A stretch of 64,000 bases of DNA from Xiphias gladius (GCF_016859285.1 NC_053420.1:5325001-5389000), one strand, 5' to 3'. Counted from the first letter of the stretch, positions 13,186-25,364 are shown. Notes: generated from the sequence alone by a model not told the origin. Numbers and translations are program-made.

Positions 13186-13304
13186 AGTTCTGGAGTCATA
13201 AGGAGCGTTGTTTTTTTTTTTAATATGATTTCTACGTGGATTTATGGATGCTTATTCATGTCAGCAGGGCCAAGCCACAATAAACAACTTCCTGTTGTTT
13301 TCAG

Positions 13305-13574
13305 GACGCCGGCACGCACCTGTACCTTTCACCTCACAGAGCGTTTTCTGCCTCCCATCCCCCGGCACGGCGCCTCTCACAGTTTGACGACCTCAGATTC
13401 ATACGAAGGCATGAAAAAGGGGGCTATTATGACTATGACCAGAGCTTTCCATCGACTGTGGACAGAAAGCTGTGGTTCCAAGTGTCCAAAACGACACGGA
13501 AAATGCGCCTGCGTCCACTTCCAGGACGACTGAGATTTCATAAAACAGGAACAGGCGTCCGCACAGCTCTATAA
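13305..13574 (+). other. Open segment after a splice-acceptor-like site; coding status unclear
   Basis: Following TGTTTTCAG at 13296-13304, two of the three plus-strand frames stay open for more than 200 bases. One of them includes GGYYDYDQSFPSTVDRKLWF-like text and runs to a TAA at 13572-13574. No strong donor lies inside it, and neither frame has a phase that links simply to the exons at 9965-10065 and 14120-14298. It may be an alternative exon, a decayed exon or chance. Confidence 0.15.
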
Positions 13575-14119
13575 ATCTGACGAAAAGAACACATGTATCG
13601 TATATTTCCGTCTTCGTGCCTACGCAGCGTTTTAGTCGTGAATCTACAGAGAGGTTTATGCCCCCAGGGGTGGTCCGGACGTTGCTTAAACTTCACCCGG
13701 TTCCAGTCTGCTGGCTGTGACTCAAGAGGATAAAGAAGCACAACATCTTCCCGTCAGCTGTTTTCCGTCTCGGAGCGGGCTTCAAAAGCTCGGCCCGTGT
13801 AGGACCTTGGCAACGACCTGCGTTTACCTTGAAGATAAGAGAGATTTGCATGAAGGAACGTTTGACCTCCCTGAGGCTGTGGCCGTTAGTTACAGCTCAG
13901 TCTGCAGCATCATTGCAAATCCGATAATCAACTCTGCACCCGTCAGCTCTCTAAAATACACATACACTTTATCGCATCCACGCCGAAAGTGAGATGAGAG
14001 AAAATAAAGTAGAAAAGGCTATGCAATACTTAATGGACTAAGTTTTAGTTTCCTTTATAGTTATCTGATACTTTCTGATAGATACACTGTATTTCCATAT
14101 TTACTACTCATTTTTTCAG

Positions 14120-14298
14120 CCCTGAGTAATGTCCGCAGGTATCCCTCTCCCCAGCGTCTGCCTGAGCACGAGGTGGCTGACAACAACAGCCTAAACAGCC
14201 AGATGGGACTGTTCGTCCCCGGGACTATAGTGGCCGGACACTACGAGGCGACAGTTCAGCAGAGAGACTTTAGTAAGAAGATGAATCTGAAACTATAG
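14120..14298 (+). CDS. Candidate terminal coding exon of an unidentified gene
   Basis: After a good acceptor (TCATTTTTTCAG) one frame runs open for 58 codons to TAG at 14296-14298. The translation is protein-like: it begins LSNVRRYPSPQRLPEHEV and has MGLFVPGTIVAGHYEA in the middle, ending FSKKMNLKL. The two leading bases match the single trailing base of the candidate exon at 9965-10065, so the two exons join in phase across a roughly 4 kb intron. The small, basic, Tyr/Pro-containing C terminus resembles many ciliary microtubule-associated proteins in style only, and no family is recognised. A TATAGGC-rich non-coding stretch follows. Confidence 0.45.
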
Positions 14299-15837
14299 GC
14301 TAAAAGCGAAGAGGACAAAAATGGGATCCCCAGTGGAAATGGCGCCTTTGTTCCTGCTTTATGGATTTTTTTTGTTGCCTTCTTAGGTGGGAACAGGGAA
14401 ACGTCCATTTTATGTCAGCGAGTCCTCAAGATTAAACGACAAAAGAGTGTTCATCCGTCCCCTCTGGAGCGAGTCATAGAAGCGTTTTCTGATCTGACCG
14501 ACCCCCCCGGCGGCAGGTCGACATCATTTGTGTCTGTCACATCATAAAATGCCTTTGTATTTAAAAGAGCGACATGATTTGACAGCGCTGCGGTTAAGCT
14601 TTGGTTGGGGTTAGGCACAAACGTGACAAAGTGGAAGAGGTTCGGGTGGAACAAGTGCTCGGTAAAGGTCGGCCCAGAGCAATGAAAATAAGATCCAAGT
14701 TGTTTTAAAGCCTAACTACCTTTTAAATCTTCTAAATTTTCTTTCTGTAAACGAGAGGAAAAGGAAGAGCCAGTAGGTGTGGATGGTTTAAACGCCCTAC
14801 AGCTCGCAGACAGAAGCAGGTGGACTGACACTCTGAATGACTCTGCTGTTTTCGGTCGACGTGACAGATGGAGGCAGATTAAGAAGATGGATGTTTGGTG
14901 TTTGAATTTTCTTTGTGCGAACCTGTTGGTTGAGTGTTGCTGACCTGCCAGCCTGCTCTTTCTGTCTCCTCTACTTTAGACCTTTGTCTGCTACAAATCC
15001 AGACAAAGAGTCGACAGGCCTTTCCACGGTGTTGCTAGGGGACGGATGTATAAACGCCTCTGTTACCGAGGCCGAGATAAAACCTGTCCCAGTCTATCTG
15101 TCCGTGATGTGCAATATTTTAGAAAGCATTTGATTTTGAACGAACTATCATTTCCAGTATTTTCTGAGTTACACTGGCTGGCCTGAGGGAGGTACCACAA
15201 CACGTGTTTATGTGACTTGCGAGGATTCTCACAAAGTGACGCACAAGCTGTGTGAGGCTCCTCCAACAAATCATTTCAAATGTTAGAACGGCTGAGAGTA
15301 AACGCAGAGGGTAGCCCCCCCCCCCCGGAACAGCCATCATGGTTAAATGAACAGGGGTCTACAACTTTCTCTCAGCTAACGTTACCATTCGTAATGTTGG
15401 ATCATAGTGTGTCAAGGAAAATGTATGACCCGACGCCAGTGTGTGTTGTTGGTGGGCCACCCATATCGTAATTCCTCGCTCAGAATGGCGCGTTGGGTGT
15501 CGTAATCGCATTTTGTATCCGCGTGGACCGTTTGGCCTCGACACGTCTAGATTCTCCGCGTCCGGAATCAACAGGTGGGAAAAAGCTGACTGGGTAAACT
15601 TTGAATCTCTGTGCTACAGCTTATCTGTCTGATGTGTAGAGAAGCACAGAATGTCATTTACCATTAGCTCCAGACTGAGCCTATTGCCATGATGGGATGA
15701 TTGATCATTATAAATAATCAATGATGTTACTGCTGCTGTGCCACGTGCATAAAAATGTGCAGAGCCCCACTGTTCTTCTCGGCTGTATGATGGCTACAGG
15801 TATTTAATAAACTAAAAGAACATAATCCTACATACAA

Positions 15838-16040
15838 ACAGGGGTAGAAAGTAACTGAGTACATTTACCAAGTACTGTACTTTAGTACTTAATTCTGAGG
15901 CACTATACTTTCCTCAAGTATTTCCATTTCATGCTACTTCATACGTCTACTTCGCGACATTTCGGCGGGAGATATTTTACTTTTCACTCCTCTACATTTA
16001 CTTGACAGCTGTAGCCACTACTTGCTTTTATGATTAAGAT
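15838..16040 (+). repeat. Dispersed fish repeat (AGTAACTGAGTACATTTAC type)
   Basis: It begins AGGGGTAGAAAGTAACTGAG and continues with a run of AGTACTGTACTTTAGTACTT-like words and CTACATTTACTTGACAGCTG. I recognise this from general knowledge as a very common teleost interspersed repeat of uncertain class. A related type of AGTATTCAGATCCTTTACTT repeat is at 36765-36870. Confidence 0.7.
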
Positions 16041-17170
16041 TTTAGTTAAAAACCATTGATACGCTTATAAAATAAATGTAATAATAATAAAAATAATCTG
16101 TATTATTAAAGGTGCCATGTGTAAGTTTTTGCTATCGCAACATAGCCAACGTTAGCGAAGACAGCTGTTTACTTACCGGTCTAGAAGAAACGTTGCGAGC
16201 TCGGCATCAAACTTCATTCCTTTACTCGCCAAGAGCCGTCTCCGGAGGTGGAAAACAACGCCAGTGTTAACTCCTGTTTTGCTTCTATTTCTATCACTCC
16301 TTTTCTTTGCTGCCGAATGCAGTTTCTTGCCCCCTGGGCAGCGTTACTTTTCATCCTCTCATGTCGGACCGGGGGCAGACTGGACGTTACGGTGACTCAC
16401 TATCACCCGTTGAGATGCAAACTGGTATTACGAGACGGGACAGGCCAGGGCTGGCTGGTTAGCACGCTAACTTCGGTAGATGCCTCTGCATCACAATTCG
16501 TAGACGTCTCTGACATAACGTCAAAACTGTTACTTGACCGGAAACAGGGGGAAACAGCTAGCCTAGCTTTGTCACAAAATCACGTGGCAGCAAAATGTCG
16601 AGCCAGGGATAACTTTTTTTGCCAGGGCCCTCTGCGTAAGCCCACCCAGCTGAGAGGTAGGGCTGTCAAAAAACGGCCAAAAAAGGCATTCATTTATTCC
16701 CTCCAAAAGAACCACATAGGTTCGAACCATCACAAACCCTCTATTTCTGCACACTGTGTAGATAAGAGAGCAAACCAATACAACGAGATACATAACTACT
16801 TGTACTACATACTACTTTTTTTCCCCACAATTGAATATTAATTTTCACAATCAAATGTCTGTTTTTTTATTCTTTTTTTATTTGATTATCTAATTGAATT
16901 TAGAATATTTGCTGACAGCCCTGCTGATAGGGCTGTGGCTCAGCAGAGCTAAAGTCGGTCTGAACGCAGCCTCAACCCTATAACGGCTCTTTGAAGAGGC
17001 GAGGACCGCACTAAATCCCCTCTTTTACAACTCAGACTGGTTCTCACAAAGATAGAAGTACAAGAAAACACACACACAGCATGTCAGCACACATAGACAT
17101 GTCTAGACACGCTCCCTCACATGTTTGACCCTGTGGCCCTGTGTCAATGAGCAGAACCCCAGAGGTCAAA

Positions 17171-17200
17171 CAGACACAGACACACACACACACACACACA
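17171..17200. repeat. (CA)n microsatellite
   Basis: Short CA array with GACA interruptions at its left end. Confidence 0.9.
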
Positions 17201-17824
17201 GATACAGGCTACTTCCCTAATCCCTCCGTCCGCTGAACCCACTGACCCCAGAGCTCCAACAGTCCTTGAATTCAATGGCGCAGAGTAGAATTCACTTGCC
17301 TCCCCAGTCCTCATCGTTGTAAATCGAGGTTCCCTGAATCTGCTTCTTCCTTTTGGTGGATTTTTCTTTTTTTTTTTTTTTGTTCCAAACCTGTTAACGT
17401 TTCTCATCAGCCGTTCGAGTCATTGTCATTTTGGACAATCTTATTACGCTTAGCTGCTACTTACGGAGCGCACGCTGAAACTCGCTCTGGAGGTTTTTCC
17501 GCTCGCCCCGTTGGCCCCGTTATCCTCAGAATAAGCCTCTTTGTGGCCTTTGCACCGATGAATGGAGAACGCTCCTACAGAATTAGACCATGTGTTTTTA
17601 TTCTGCACTGGGCGGCTTCAGGGGGGAATTACGGGGTCGTTCAGGACCGGAGGACACAACGTCACATTTTTTTACCAAAATGAGAGAATTTTCCTTTGAG
17701 TAATCACAGTTTTAAAAGGACATGCCATTTGAAATATTTAGTGTCTTGTTATGAAACATCTTCCTTCACTTTTTTTTTTTCTCTTATTCTTAAACTTAAT
17801 CTAGATCCTCAACTCCTTCTGTTG

Positions 17825-18094
17825 CTCTCATGACATGATAATTTGATCACTGAGAAAGAGACAGGGATTCATCTGGTTAATAGTGGAGTCAAGATGAACG
17901 ACACAAAAAGGGAATATCGGCCGCAAACGCTGCTCTAAGTGAATAACTGCTGGATGTGTAAATTAGCAACTGTTTGCTAACAATCTCGCCACATCAACTT
18001 TAAAGGCGATGATACGTGTCTGTATGTCTGTGTCGTGTTCACGACTTGCTTCCGCTTCCCCCAAGTAGCCAAAACAAGTCACTTATTGCAGGTT
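17825..18094 (-). repeat. Dispersed repeat family A, minus copy (one half of an inverted pair)
   Basis: The right part matches the end of the minus-orientation copy at 48270-48825: a GTAAATTAGCAACTGTTTGC-like block, GGCGATGATA, GTGTTCACGACTTGCTTC, CCCCCAAGT and TTATTGCAGGTTAA. It abuts a plus-orientation copy that begins at about 18095. Confidence 0.65.
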
Positions 18095-18345
18095 AAAGGT
18101 GCAATAAAAAGTAACTGGCTCTTTAGCCACTAGGTACTCCACACTCTCTTCACTGGCCGGTCTCTAACCCTGGTGGTCTGTCGTTTGGTGCTGTGCAGGT
18201 CGAGTACAGTGGGTTTGGCTGCGGCTGGCAACACTGAGACGGAACCAGGTGGTGGGCTGAGCTAGGGGCTGCAAGAGCCTAACAATCTCAGTAGAGCTGA
18301 AGGGAACTGCAGGGTTAGTGATAATTCTCTCTGGACTCAACACCT
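18095..18345 (+). repeat. Dispersed repeat family A, plus copy (other half of the inverted pair)
   Basis: It carries the family landmarks AACTGGCTCTTTAGC, the CACTGGCCGGTCTCTAAC block, CTGTCGTTTGGTGCTG and the late GGCAACACTGAGACGGAA block, in the same order as the copies at 51360 and 56155. Confidence 0.65.
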
Positions 18346-18389
18346 TTACATAACACAGTCATTTGAGCCATTGTTGATATAATTTCTAC

Positions 18390-18391
<2 letters not shown>

Positions 18392-18444
<53 letters not shown>
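18392..18444. repeat. (TG)n microsatellite
   Basis: Perfect TG array, about 26 units. Confidence 0.95.
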
Positions 18445-18445
<1 letters not shown>

Positions 18446-19026
18446 CTTCTTGATTCTTTTTTATCCCTTGGATTGTTTCATTTTGTTATCATTACTATTA
18501 TTCATGTGTTTATTTTTCTTTGAATGAGAAAATGAGACGGTGCATCTCAAGGGTTTTATCCTCAAATTAAAAGTTAGAAAAATAAAACTAAGCGTCCGTA
18601 TAACGAGACTAAGGGTCAACAGCCATGTTAGCAGACCTGTGAGGCTGTACTTTGACACAGTGGTGTTTTAATGTGTGTGGGTGAGTTTTTCTGTGTGTTT
18701 TTTGAAGAAAAATGAAGTGTCTTGAATTGTACCTATTTTTATATCGGCTGCATGGCTGGTGGTTGCTAGACGTCAATACTGAGACATTCAGGCCGGATGG
18801 AGTTGATGTCGACGCGCTGATGGAAGTAAACTGCGGCCTTCAACGTAATCTTCTGCATTTATCAGAGGCAGCGAAATAGAAAGAGAAAGTTCAATATCGA
18901 TTCACACTCTTTCAAACGGTGAAAACAACTGAAGAAGGAGAGATTTAAATTCTCTGCAGCTTCTCTTGGAAGGGAAATGTACCGGCTGATAATAAAATCT
19001 GCTGCTATCTGCAGATGAATGAACCT

Positions 19027-19039
19027 TGTGTGTGTGTGA

Positions 19040-19123
<84 letters not shown>

Positions 19124-19142
19124 GCGTGTGTGTGTTTGTGTG
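19027..19142. repeat. (TG)n microsatellite
   Basis: Long TG array with rare GA, TA and GC interruptions near its two ends. Confidence 0.95.
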
Positions 19143-20029
19143 TAAATATTGTGCTTGTGTAACATGGCTGTTGGTCAGGTCCATTGTCCTTATCTGACAG
19201 TGATTATGATCACATGACAGGACTAAACAGAAGCTACATCCTGTGAAAAAGTCACAGTCATCAATAAGGTGAGTGTATTTTATTTACAAGCAAATCCTCT
19301 AAAACCTCTCCAGAGTAAACAGTGTTAAGAGTCTTATTTTGATCCACAAAGATAGCAGAGCAATAAGGGGCAAGGTTTGGACAATCAAGGGCTATAAAAC
19401 TATTCCACTGTTATGTTGGTGGTGTAATAAAAAAAATCTTTGATCTTTAATTATTACGAACCACAGATTCACCATTTTGCACACTGTGAATCTGTTTCTC
19501 TAATATGATACAGAAAAATATCACGCTTCTCTAATTATGTTGGGTTTTTTTTTACCAAAATCCTGTTGTTGTCACACCGTAATGTAGTTTCAAGCAAGAT
19601 GTGATTTTCCGTTTTGAATGCTTCTTGGATGCATTTACACTCTTTTGAGATTGGGTAACGATCCCATCGTCCCAAGACGCGCGAAGTGACGAGGTGTAAA
19701 CGGCGCCTATGATCAACCCCTGCGCTTAAGACTTTGTTTAAGGGAAGAACTCACAATGCATAACCCTGTGATCACGTTAAAACAGCAATGACAATGGAAT
19801 TGCTCATCGGAAGGAGAGAAATGAGCAAAACATTAAAGGAATATGCAAGATAATGTAAAACACGGAAGTCACTAAAAAGTGTTATGTAGGCGTAGTTGTT
19901 TGCCTTATGATGACATGACAATGATTTACGAACGTTTATTCAGTCAAACAGAACTAGTTTACTTATCAACAGGGAGGGGACAACAAACGCTCAAGTTCAT
20001 TAAACTAAATACAGTTTGAGAGTTCAGCC

Positions 20030-20350
20030 TCTCTGTCCAGACAAAATGATCTCTCAAAGAGCAGTCCCACTCACGAGACAGGGTTCGAAGCCCCCCACGT
20101 GCGTTCGGACAGTCAAGCGGGTGTGTGCGGCGTGTTGTCCGACCACATCGGAGAGTTTTTATAGGAGTAGTTGTGTCGAGACTGAAAAAAAAAAGGGGGT
20201 TGGAGAGACAAATTCAAACCCTGGCTCCTTTCTCACCTCCACGCAGCTGGTCAGTCGCACCTGGAGGTGGATGCGAACGTGGAGGACTACCCCAATAGTT
20301 GGACACCGTCCCCCTGATCGGACGTCTGAAAAGTGAGGGGGTTGTCTGAA
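20030..20350 (+). repeat. Dispersed repeat, related to 10470-10880
   Basis: GTGTTGTCCGACCACATCGG and then TTCTCACCTCCACGCAGCTG occur in the same order as in the segment at 10470-10880. The class is unknown. Confidence 0.4.
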
Positions 20351-20859
20351 GGTATTCAACCATCCAACAAGCAGGTCTGAAGAAGCACCCTGGCGGGTCT
20401 ATGGTGACGCCACCGGTGACACGGATTAAAGTCTGGGAGGGTTCAGTGCTTGGGGCTTCGAGGGGATATTGGAACGGGGCCATTATCATATTTAGAGTTG
20501 GTTGGTATCAACATAGTTCAGCGTGTCCTTGATTGCAACAACACAAAGTTACAAAGCCTTTGGTCTCTCTCTGTTTGTGACACGAGCCGTATGCTTTCAT
20601 TGGCCAGCACTTCTTTACAAATCACACACCGAGGCCATTGAGGCTGCGATGACCTTGGTAATCAAACATTGTTTAATTTTGCTACCTTAAGTACTTTAAT
20701 TGTCTCCGTGAGCTGTGCGTCACAGCCACTGCACTGCTCCAACTGCTGACCGTGTTGGTAACCAAGCCAAGCAACAATAACTGAATTGCCATTGTTTACA
20801 GAACTACAGTATGGGCCTGTCTCTTTCACCCCACATCACGCTCCTGTCAAAACACTTTC

Positions 20860-21150
20860 CAGCTGATCAATGCTCCCCTGTGTTTACCAGCTGGTCTCTA
20901 ATTGTGTCTGTCTGCTGTTTGGTGATGAGCAGGTAGCAGACGGCGGGTTTTTAGAGCTTCCGCTCTGAAAGCAGCTCCCGGCCGCGGTCGAAAACGACGC
21001 TATGAGCGTGGCGAGAGTGAAGCAGAGCATTAAAGTTGTGGGTCGCACCTTTAAACAATAGGGCTGACCTCGTTATACAGGCTCCCGGGAGCTGCAGATT
21101 CAGGTGGTAATTCTCTGTAGGTTCATCACTACGAGCAACACCTTTCACAT
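20860..21150 (+). repeat. Dispersed repeat family A, 3' portion
   Basis: It contains the family sequence from TGTTTACCAGCTGGTCTCTA through GCTGTTTGGTGATGAGCAGG and the GAGCGTGGCGAGAGTGAA block. It ends with GTTCATCACTACGAGCAACACC, which is the reverse complement of the left end of the minus copy at 48270. Confidence 0.75.
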
Positions 21151-21786
21151 TAACATTTGATAAATTACTTGTGTGTGTATGTGTGTGTGAGGGCCTGTTT
21201 TACTATAGTCATGGGGTCAGTCCTTTGTGGGGACCAAAAAGCTGGACACCACAAGTTTAAATGGCTGTGTCAGGGTTAAGACTTGGTTTTAGGGTTCAGG
21301 TTAGGATTAGGTTAGGGTAAGGGTTGGGGTTAGGGAAAAGCCTGTTATATACATCTGCCACTCTGTGTACTTCCAGCAAGGGCAACTGAAACTGAGTGGA
21401 TTTGTGTTGGAGCTGGAGCCAATAAATGTTGAACAACAGTTACTTTTACTGAAATGACTGCAACGCAGAAAAGAGCAAAGACGTTGGAGGGGGGGTGCGA
21501 CCATTGAACTGGTAGAGGCAGGCGAAGCTTGAGTTTTCCGTGCCTGTCCGGCCACTGAGAGACCATGGATGAGACATGCTACCGAGCGGACCAATCACAG
21601 TTGTTGCAGTCTGCATCGCCGCGATGTGTCGTTACATTTCTGGGGGGGGGTGCACGTCAGGCTGCAGCGCAGGGTACGCAGCTACACCGTACCTACGGCG
21701 TCGATCCAACGCAGAATTATAAATTGGCTTTAAGGGGCTGGGGAATGCATTATGTCGATGACCGCCCTCACAAAGATAGAAGTGCA

Positions 21787-21789
<3 letters not shown>

Positions 21790-21859
<70 letters not shown>

Positions 21860-21860
21860 T
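21790..21860. repeat. (TG)n microsatellite
   Basis: TG array with one GC interruption. Confidence 0.95.
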
Positions 21861-23573
21861 GTGTGCACGATTGTGCGCATCTTGACATAAGCAGGGCCTG
21901 TAAAAATTATAAAATCGCACCGGGGCCCGGAATCAATTTCAGAGATAAATATAAGGCGAAACAACTTGATCGATGGATAACAGCTTTTGAGTAAACACAC
22001 ACACATGCACACACAAGTGAAGTGGGTGACCTGGATACTGCTGTCATGTGAGCAGTCACGCAAACGGCCTCTTCCCTCCTCCGCTCGGTCTCCTCCTCAC
22101 ATTCTGTCTTTCTCTCCTTCTCCCTCTTTCTTTTCTTTACAGCCGGCGTCCAACTCTTCCTCAGATTTCCGTACGGCATATTAAATCCAACAAGGTTCAC
22201 TGGCGGGGGATCTCCAGCGCAGAATGTGTTGATGTATGAAAAAAAAAAAGTATGTAGAATGAGGAAAAGTGCACGCCTTACTTACCGACAGGGGTTGCTC
22301 TGAGCCACGCGAGTCCGCTGCTGAAGGGGGAAATGCCTAAATAAAGGCCTCGGTAAGGTTTACACGAAGACGGTCTGCTTGACGGCCGACGAACCTGGGG
22401 CTGCTGCAGCTGACTGTGTTTTTGATTTTCGTAAAAATGCCCATCTGACAGTCAAACCCACTTCCACCCTCCCTCCCGGCGTGGAACAGCTGTAATCGCT
22501 TTTGGCTTTGGACACATCCAGACAACACTTTATATGAGCCAGTCTGTAGCGCACCGAAACCTCTGGCATGATTGATAGAGCTTCCTCTAGAGGCTTTTTT
22601 TTTTTTTTTCTGTCTGCTCCACCTGCCCGGATCCAGCGCCACTATAATTTACCTGGAAATCACAAAGCTCCCCAACGGGGGACGTGTAGGAATGGCAAGA
22701 CTGTGGCTGCCTTCCGAGAAGCTCGTACAGTTGTGATTTCCAGCTGAGAGCTCGAGTGCACGATATGTTGGGTTTGAGTCTTGAGAAAACCACCTTGTCC
22801 CCTTTTTTAAAAAAAGGGTTAGTGACATGACGTTGATGAGAGAAGAAGAAGAAGAGGAACAAGGTAAACAACAAAATAAAAATAGTAACTCCCTTGAGCT
22901 CTGACATTGTTGGAGACAATCAGCTATGTTACATCTCATGAACTCAAAGGCTTCAGAAAATTCCAAAGTCATTACTACCCAGGTTGCGACCACGTCTCTT
23001 AGAAGTTTTCGCCTTTGGCACTAAATGTAATTTTCCCATTTACACTGCGGTGACAAACACGTTGCACGGGTTATGTTCACAGACAAAGTTCTTGAGTGAA
23101 CAAAGAGCGACATTTACATACCAGCTGGTCCGGGAGGACGGTCGGCGCACAGAGTCCGGGGGTCCGGAGTGCTTTAAGGGAAGGTCGCGGGTTTGGTTAA
23201 ATGTAAACAAACACATTGCGTGTGAAGTCTCTGTGAACTTGTTCTGCATTCAACCAGGTCAGGATCTTTCCCCGACCAGAACCAAGTGCTGTGAGAGTCT
23301 AAACACAACCATAAAAAAGTTTGACAAGTCTGTTGCCACTGCACCTGGTTATTCTACTGCAAGATCTGATATTTCTGGTGGAAAACAAAGCAAATACAGT
23401 GTCACTGAACATTTCATTGATACAGTCAGTATCAACATTTTGGCCACTGTCCAGATACAGTAACTAATGACATTTCCTCGTTATGTTGTTGTAACTTAAT
23501 CTGGTCTGGAGGGTGTCTTCAGGCTCCTCACATGACAGTTGCTAAACAGTATTCAGATTACAACAGAGGTCTA

Positions 23574-23574
<1 letters not shown>

Positions 23575-23614
<40 letters not shown>

Positions 23615-23632
23615 ACGCGTGTGTATGTGTCT

Positions 23633-23722
<90 letters not shown>

Positions 23723-24008
23723 ACGCGTGTGTATGTGTGCACGCGTGTGTATGTGTCTGTGTGTTTGTGTGTGTGTGCGTGCGTGCATGTGTGTGCATGT
23801 GTGTGTGTGTGCGTGCGAGTGTGTGTGTGCGTGTACGTGTGCATGTGTGTGTGTGTATATATGCGTGCGTGCGTGTGTGCGTGTGTGTGTGCATGTGTGT
23901 GCGTGTGTGCATGTGTGTGTGCATGTGTGTGTGTGTGTGTGCGTGTGCGTGTGTGCGTGCGTGCGTGCGAGTGTGTGTGTGTGTGTACATGTGCGTGTGC
24001 ATGTGTGA
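23575..24008. repeat. Compound (TG)n array with GC/CA/TA interruptions
   Basis: About 430 bases of TG dinucleotides broken by GCACGCGTGTGTATGTG and similar words. Some blocks recur (GCACGCGTGTGTATGTG appears three times), so the array also grew by larger-unit duplication. Its reading frames give Cys-Val or His-Thr polymers that are not genes. The LINE fragment begins at its right edge. Confidence 0.95.
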
Positions 24009-24950
24009 TTATTATGTAATCCCGAACATTCCTGTTGGAAAGCTGATCCAGAATGCTGCAGCGCGAGTGCTGACAGGAACTAGGAAAAGAGATCACATTC
24101 CTGTGTTAGCTTGTCTGCATTGGCTCCCTGTAAAATCCAGAATGGAATCTAAAATCCTCCTCCTCGCCTACAGAGCCCTTAATGGTCAGTCACCATCACA
24201 TCTTAAAGAGCTCATAGAACCCTATTACCCCACTAGGACACTGCGCTCCCAGAACTCAGGCTCGCTTGTGGTTCCCAGATTCTCCAAAAGTAGAATGGGG
24301 GGCAGAGCCTTCAATTATCAGGATCCTCTGCTGTGGAACCATCTTCCAGTTTGGGTCCTGGAGGCAGACGCCCTCTCCACATGTAAGAGTAGGCTTAAAA
24401 CCTTCCTTTTTAATAAAGCTTACAGTTAGGGCCGACTCAGGCTTGTCTTGAACCACCCCGTAGTTATGATGCTATAGGCCTAGACTGCCGGGTGACTTCC
24501 CATGATGCACCGAGCTCCTCTCTCCTCCTCTCCCTCTCCATCTGTACGCATTCAGACTTCTTCTCTTGACTTCTTCTCTCTCCCGTAGCTTTGTCCTTTC
24601 TCGTCTCTCTCCTCTCTCGTCCTGTCGCTTTTCTTCAGGTATTTCTGCCCCTGGTGCTGCAGAGTCTGGATCTGTGACTGCAAACCACCTACTGCCCCAT
24701 GATCCTGCTCAACACCCACTGCCTCCATTATTATGATTATCATTACTATTAGTATATTTACTTTTATCAGTATTATTATTCACCCTATTATTATAATTAT
24801 TAGTTTTATTGTTAGTCTCATTATGATACATCTTTATGTTTTACCTGTACAGTGCTATGTTCTCTTTCCTCCCACCTGTCCGCCCCCCCCCCTTCTCCTT
24901 CTCTTTCTCTTTCTACCCAGCCGTGTCAGGACAGATGGCCGCCCACGATG
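24009..24950 (+). mobile_element. L2-type LINE, 5'-truncated 3' end
   Basis: One frame reads to TAG at 24427-24429 and encodes the C-terminal tail of a non-LTR retrotransposon polyprotein, after the reverse transcriptase core: LIQNAAARVLTGTRKRDHIP, then LACLHWLPVKSRMESKILLL, YRALNGQSPSHLKEL and finally SRLKTFLFNKAYS. These motifs are diagnostic of fish L2/Maui-like LINEs. The following 3' region contains GTGCTGCAGAGTCTGGATC and ends in an ATT-rich simple tract (24727-24830), as in that family. Everything upstream is missing: the open frame starts where the TG array stops. The fragment cannot move by itself. Confidence 0.85.
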
Positions 24951-25313
24951 AGCCGAGCCAAATGATTTAGATAAACGTGCATATATGGTACGACTAGATA
25001 TTTAATCCAGAGATACAGCATGTGTGTCTGTCTGCTGTCAGTGACGGCATTCAACAGATCAGACAGGATCAACTGGCTCGGTTTGCAGGATGGTATATAC
25101 AGTATATACTTATAGCACATACTGACATTTCCCTCCACTGAGACTTGTGTGGATGTTGCCGCCTTGTTGGTGAGCTACATTTTTTTCGCTCCACAAAATC
25201 CTTTTCTTGCCCAGACCGTTCATTCAGTAGGAGCTCTAAAGAGCTTAATAAAAGAATAAGGTTTGTTTTCCAGATCACCACCATCACAATCAGTCCAGAG
25301 ATAAGAGTATAGA

Positions 25314-25321
<8 letters not shown>

Positions 25322-25364
<43 letters not shown>

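Larger units (their letters stand above)
14300..24000. other. Repeat-rich intergenic stretch
   Basis: No gene is supported. It contains several dispersed repeats (15838-16040, 17825-18345, 20030-20350, 20860-21150), TG microsatellites (17171-17200, 18392-18444, 19027-19142, 21790-21860, 23575-24008), and GC-rich repeat-like patches near 16130-16660 and 21480-21740. Confidence 0.4.

Noticed and set aside
16248-16841. A 197-residue plus-strand frame
   Set aside because: It starts at a non-ATG codon inside a dispersed-repeat-like region and shows no domain; probably chance.
21283-21335. TTAGGG-like run suggesting interstitial telomere
   Set aside because: The units are irregular (GGTTAGGATTAGGTTAGGGTAA) and the flanking GTGGGGACCAAAAAG text belongs to a common fish dispersed repeat.
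22984-23463. A 159-residue plus-strand frame
   Set aside because: No domain, no good splice borders, uneven composition, and it starts at a non-ATG codon. It could be chance in unique sequence and would need conservation evidence.
23579-24019. Long Cys-Val and His-Thr open frames on both strands
   Set aside because: They are translations of the TG/CA dinucleotide array, not proteins.
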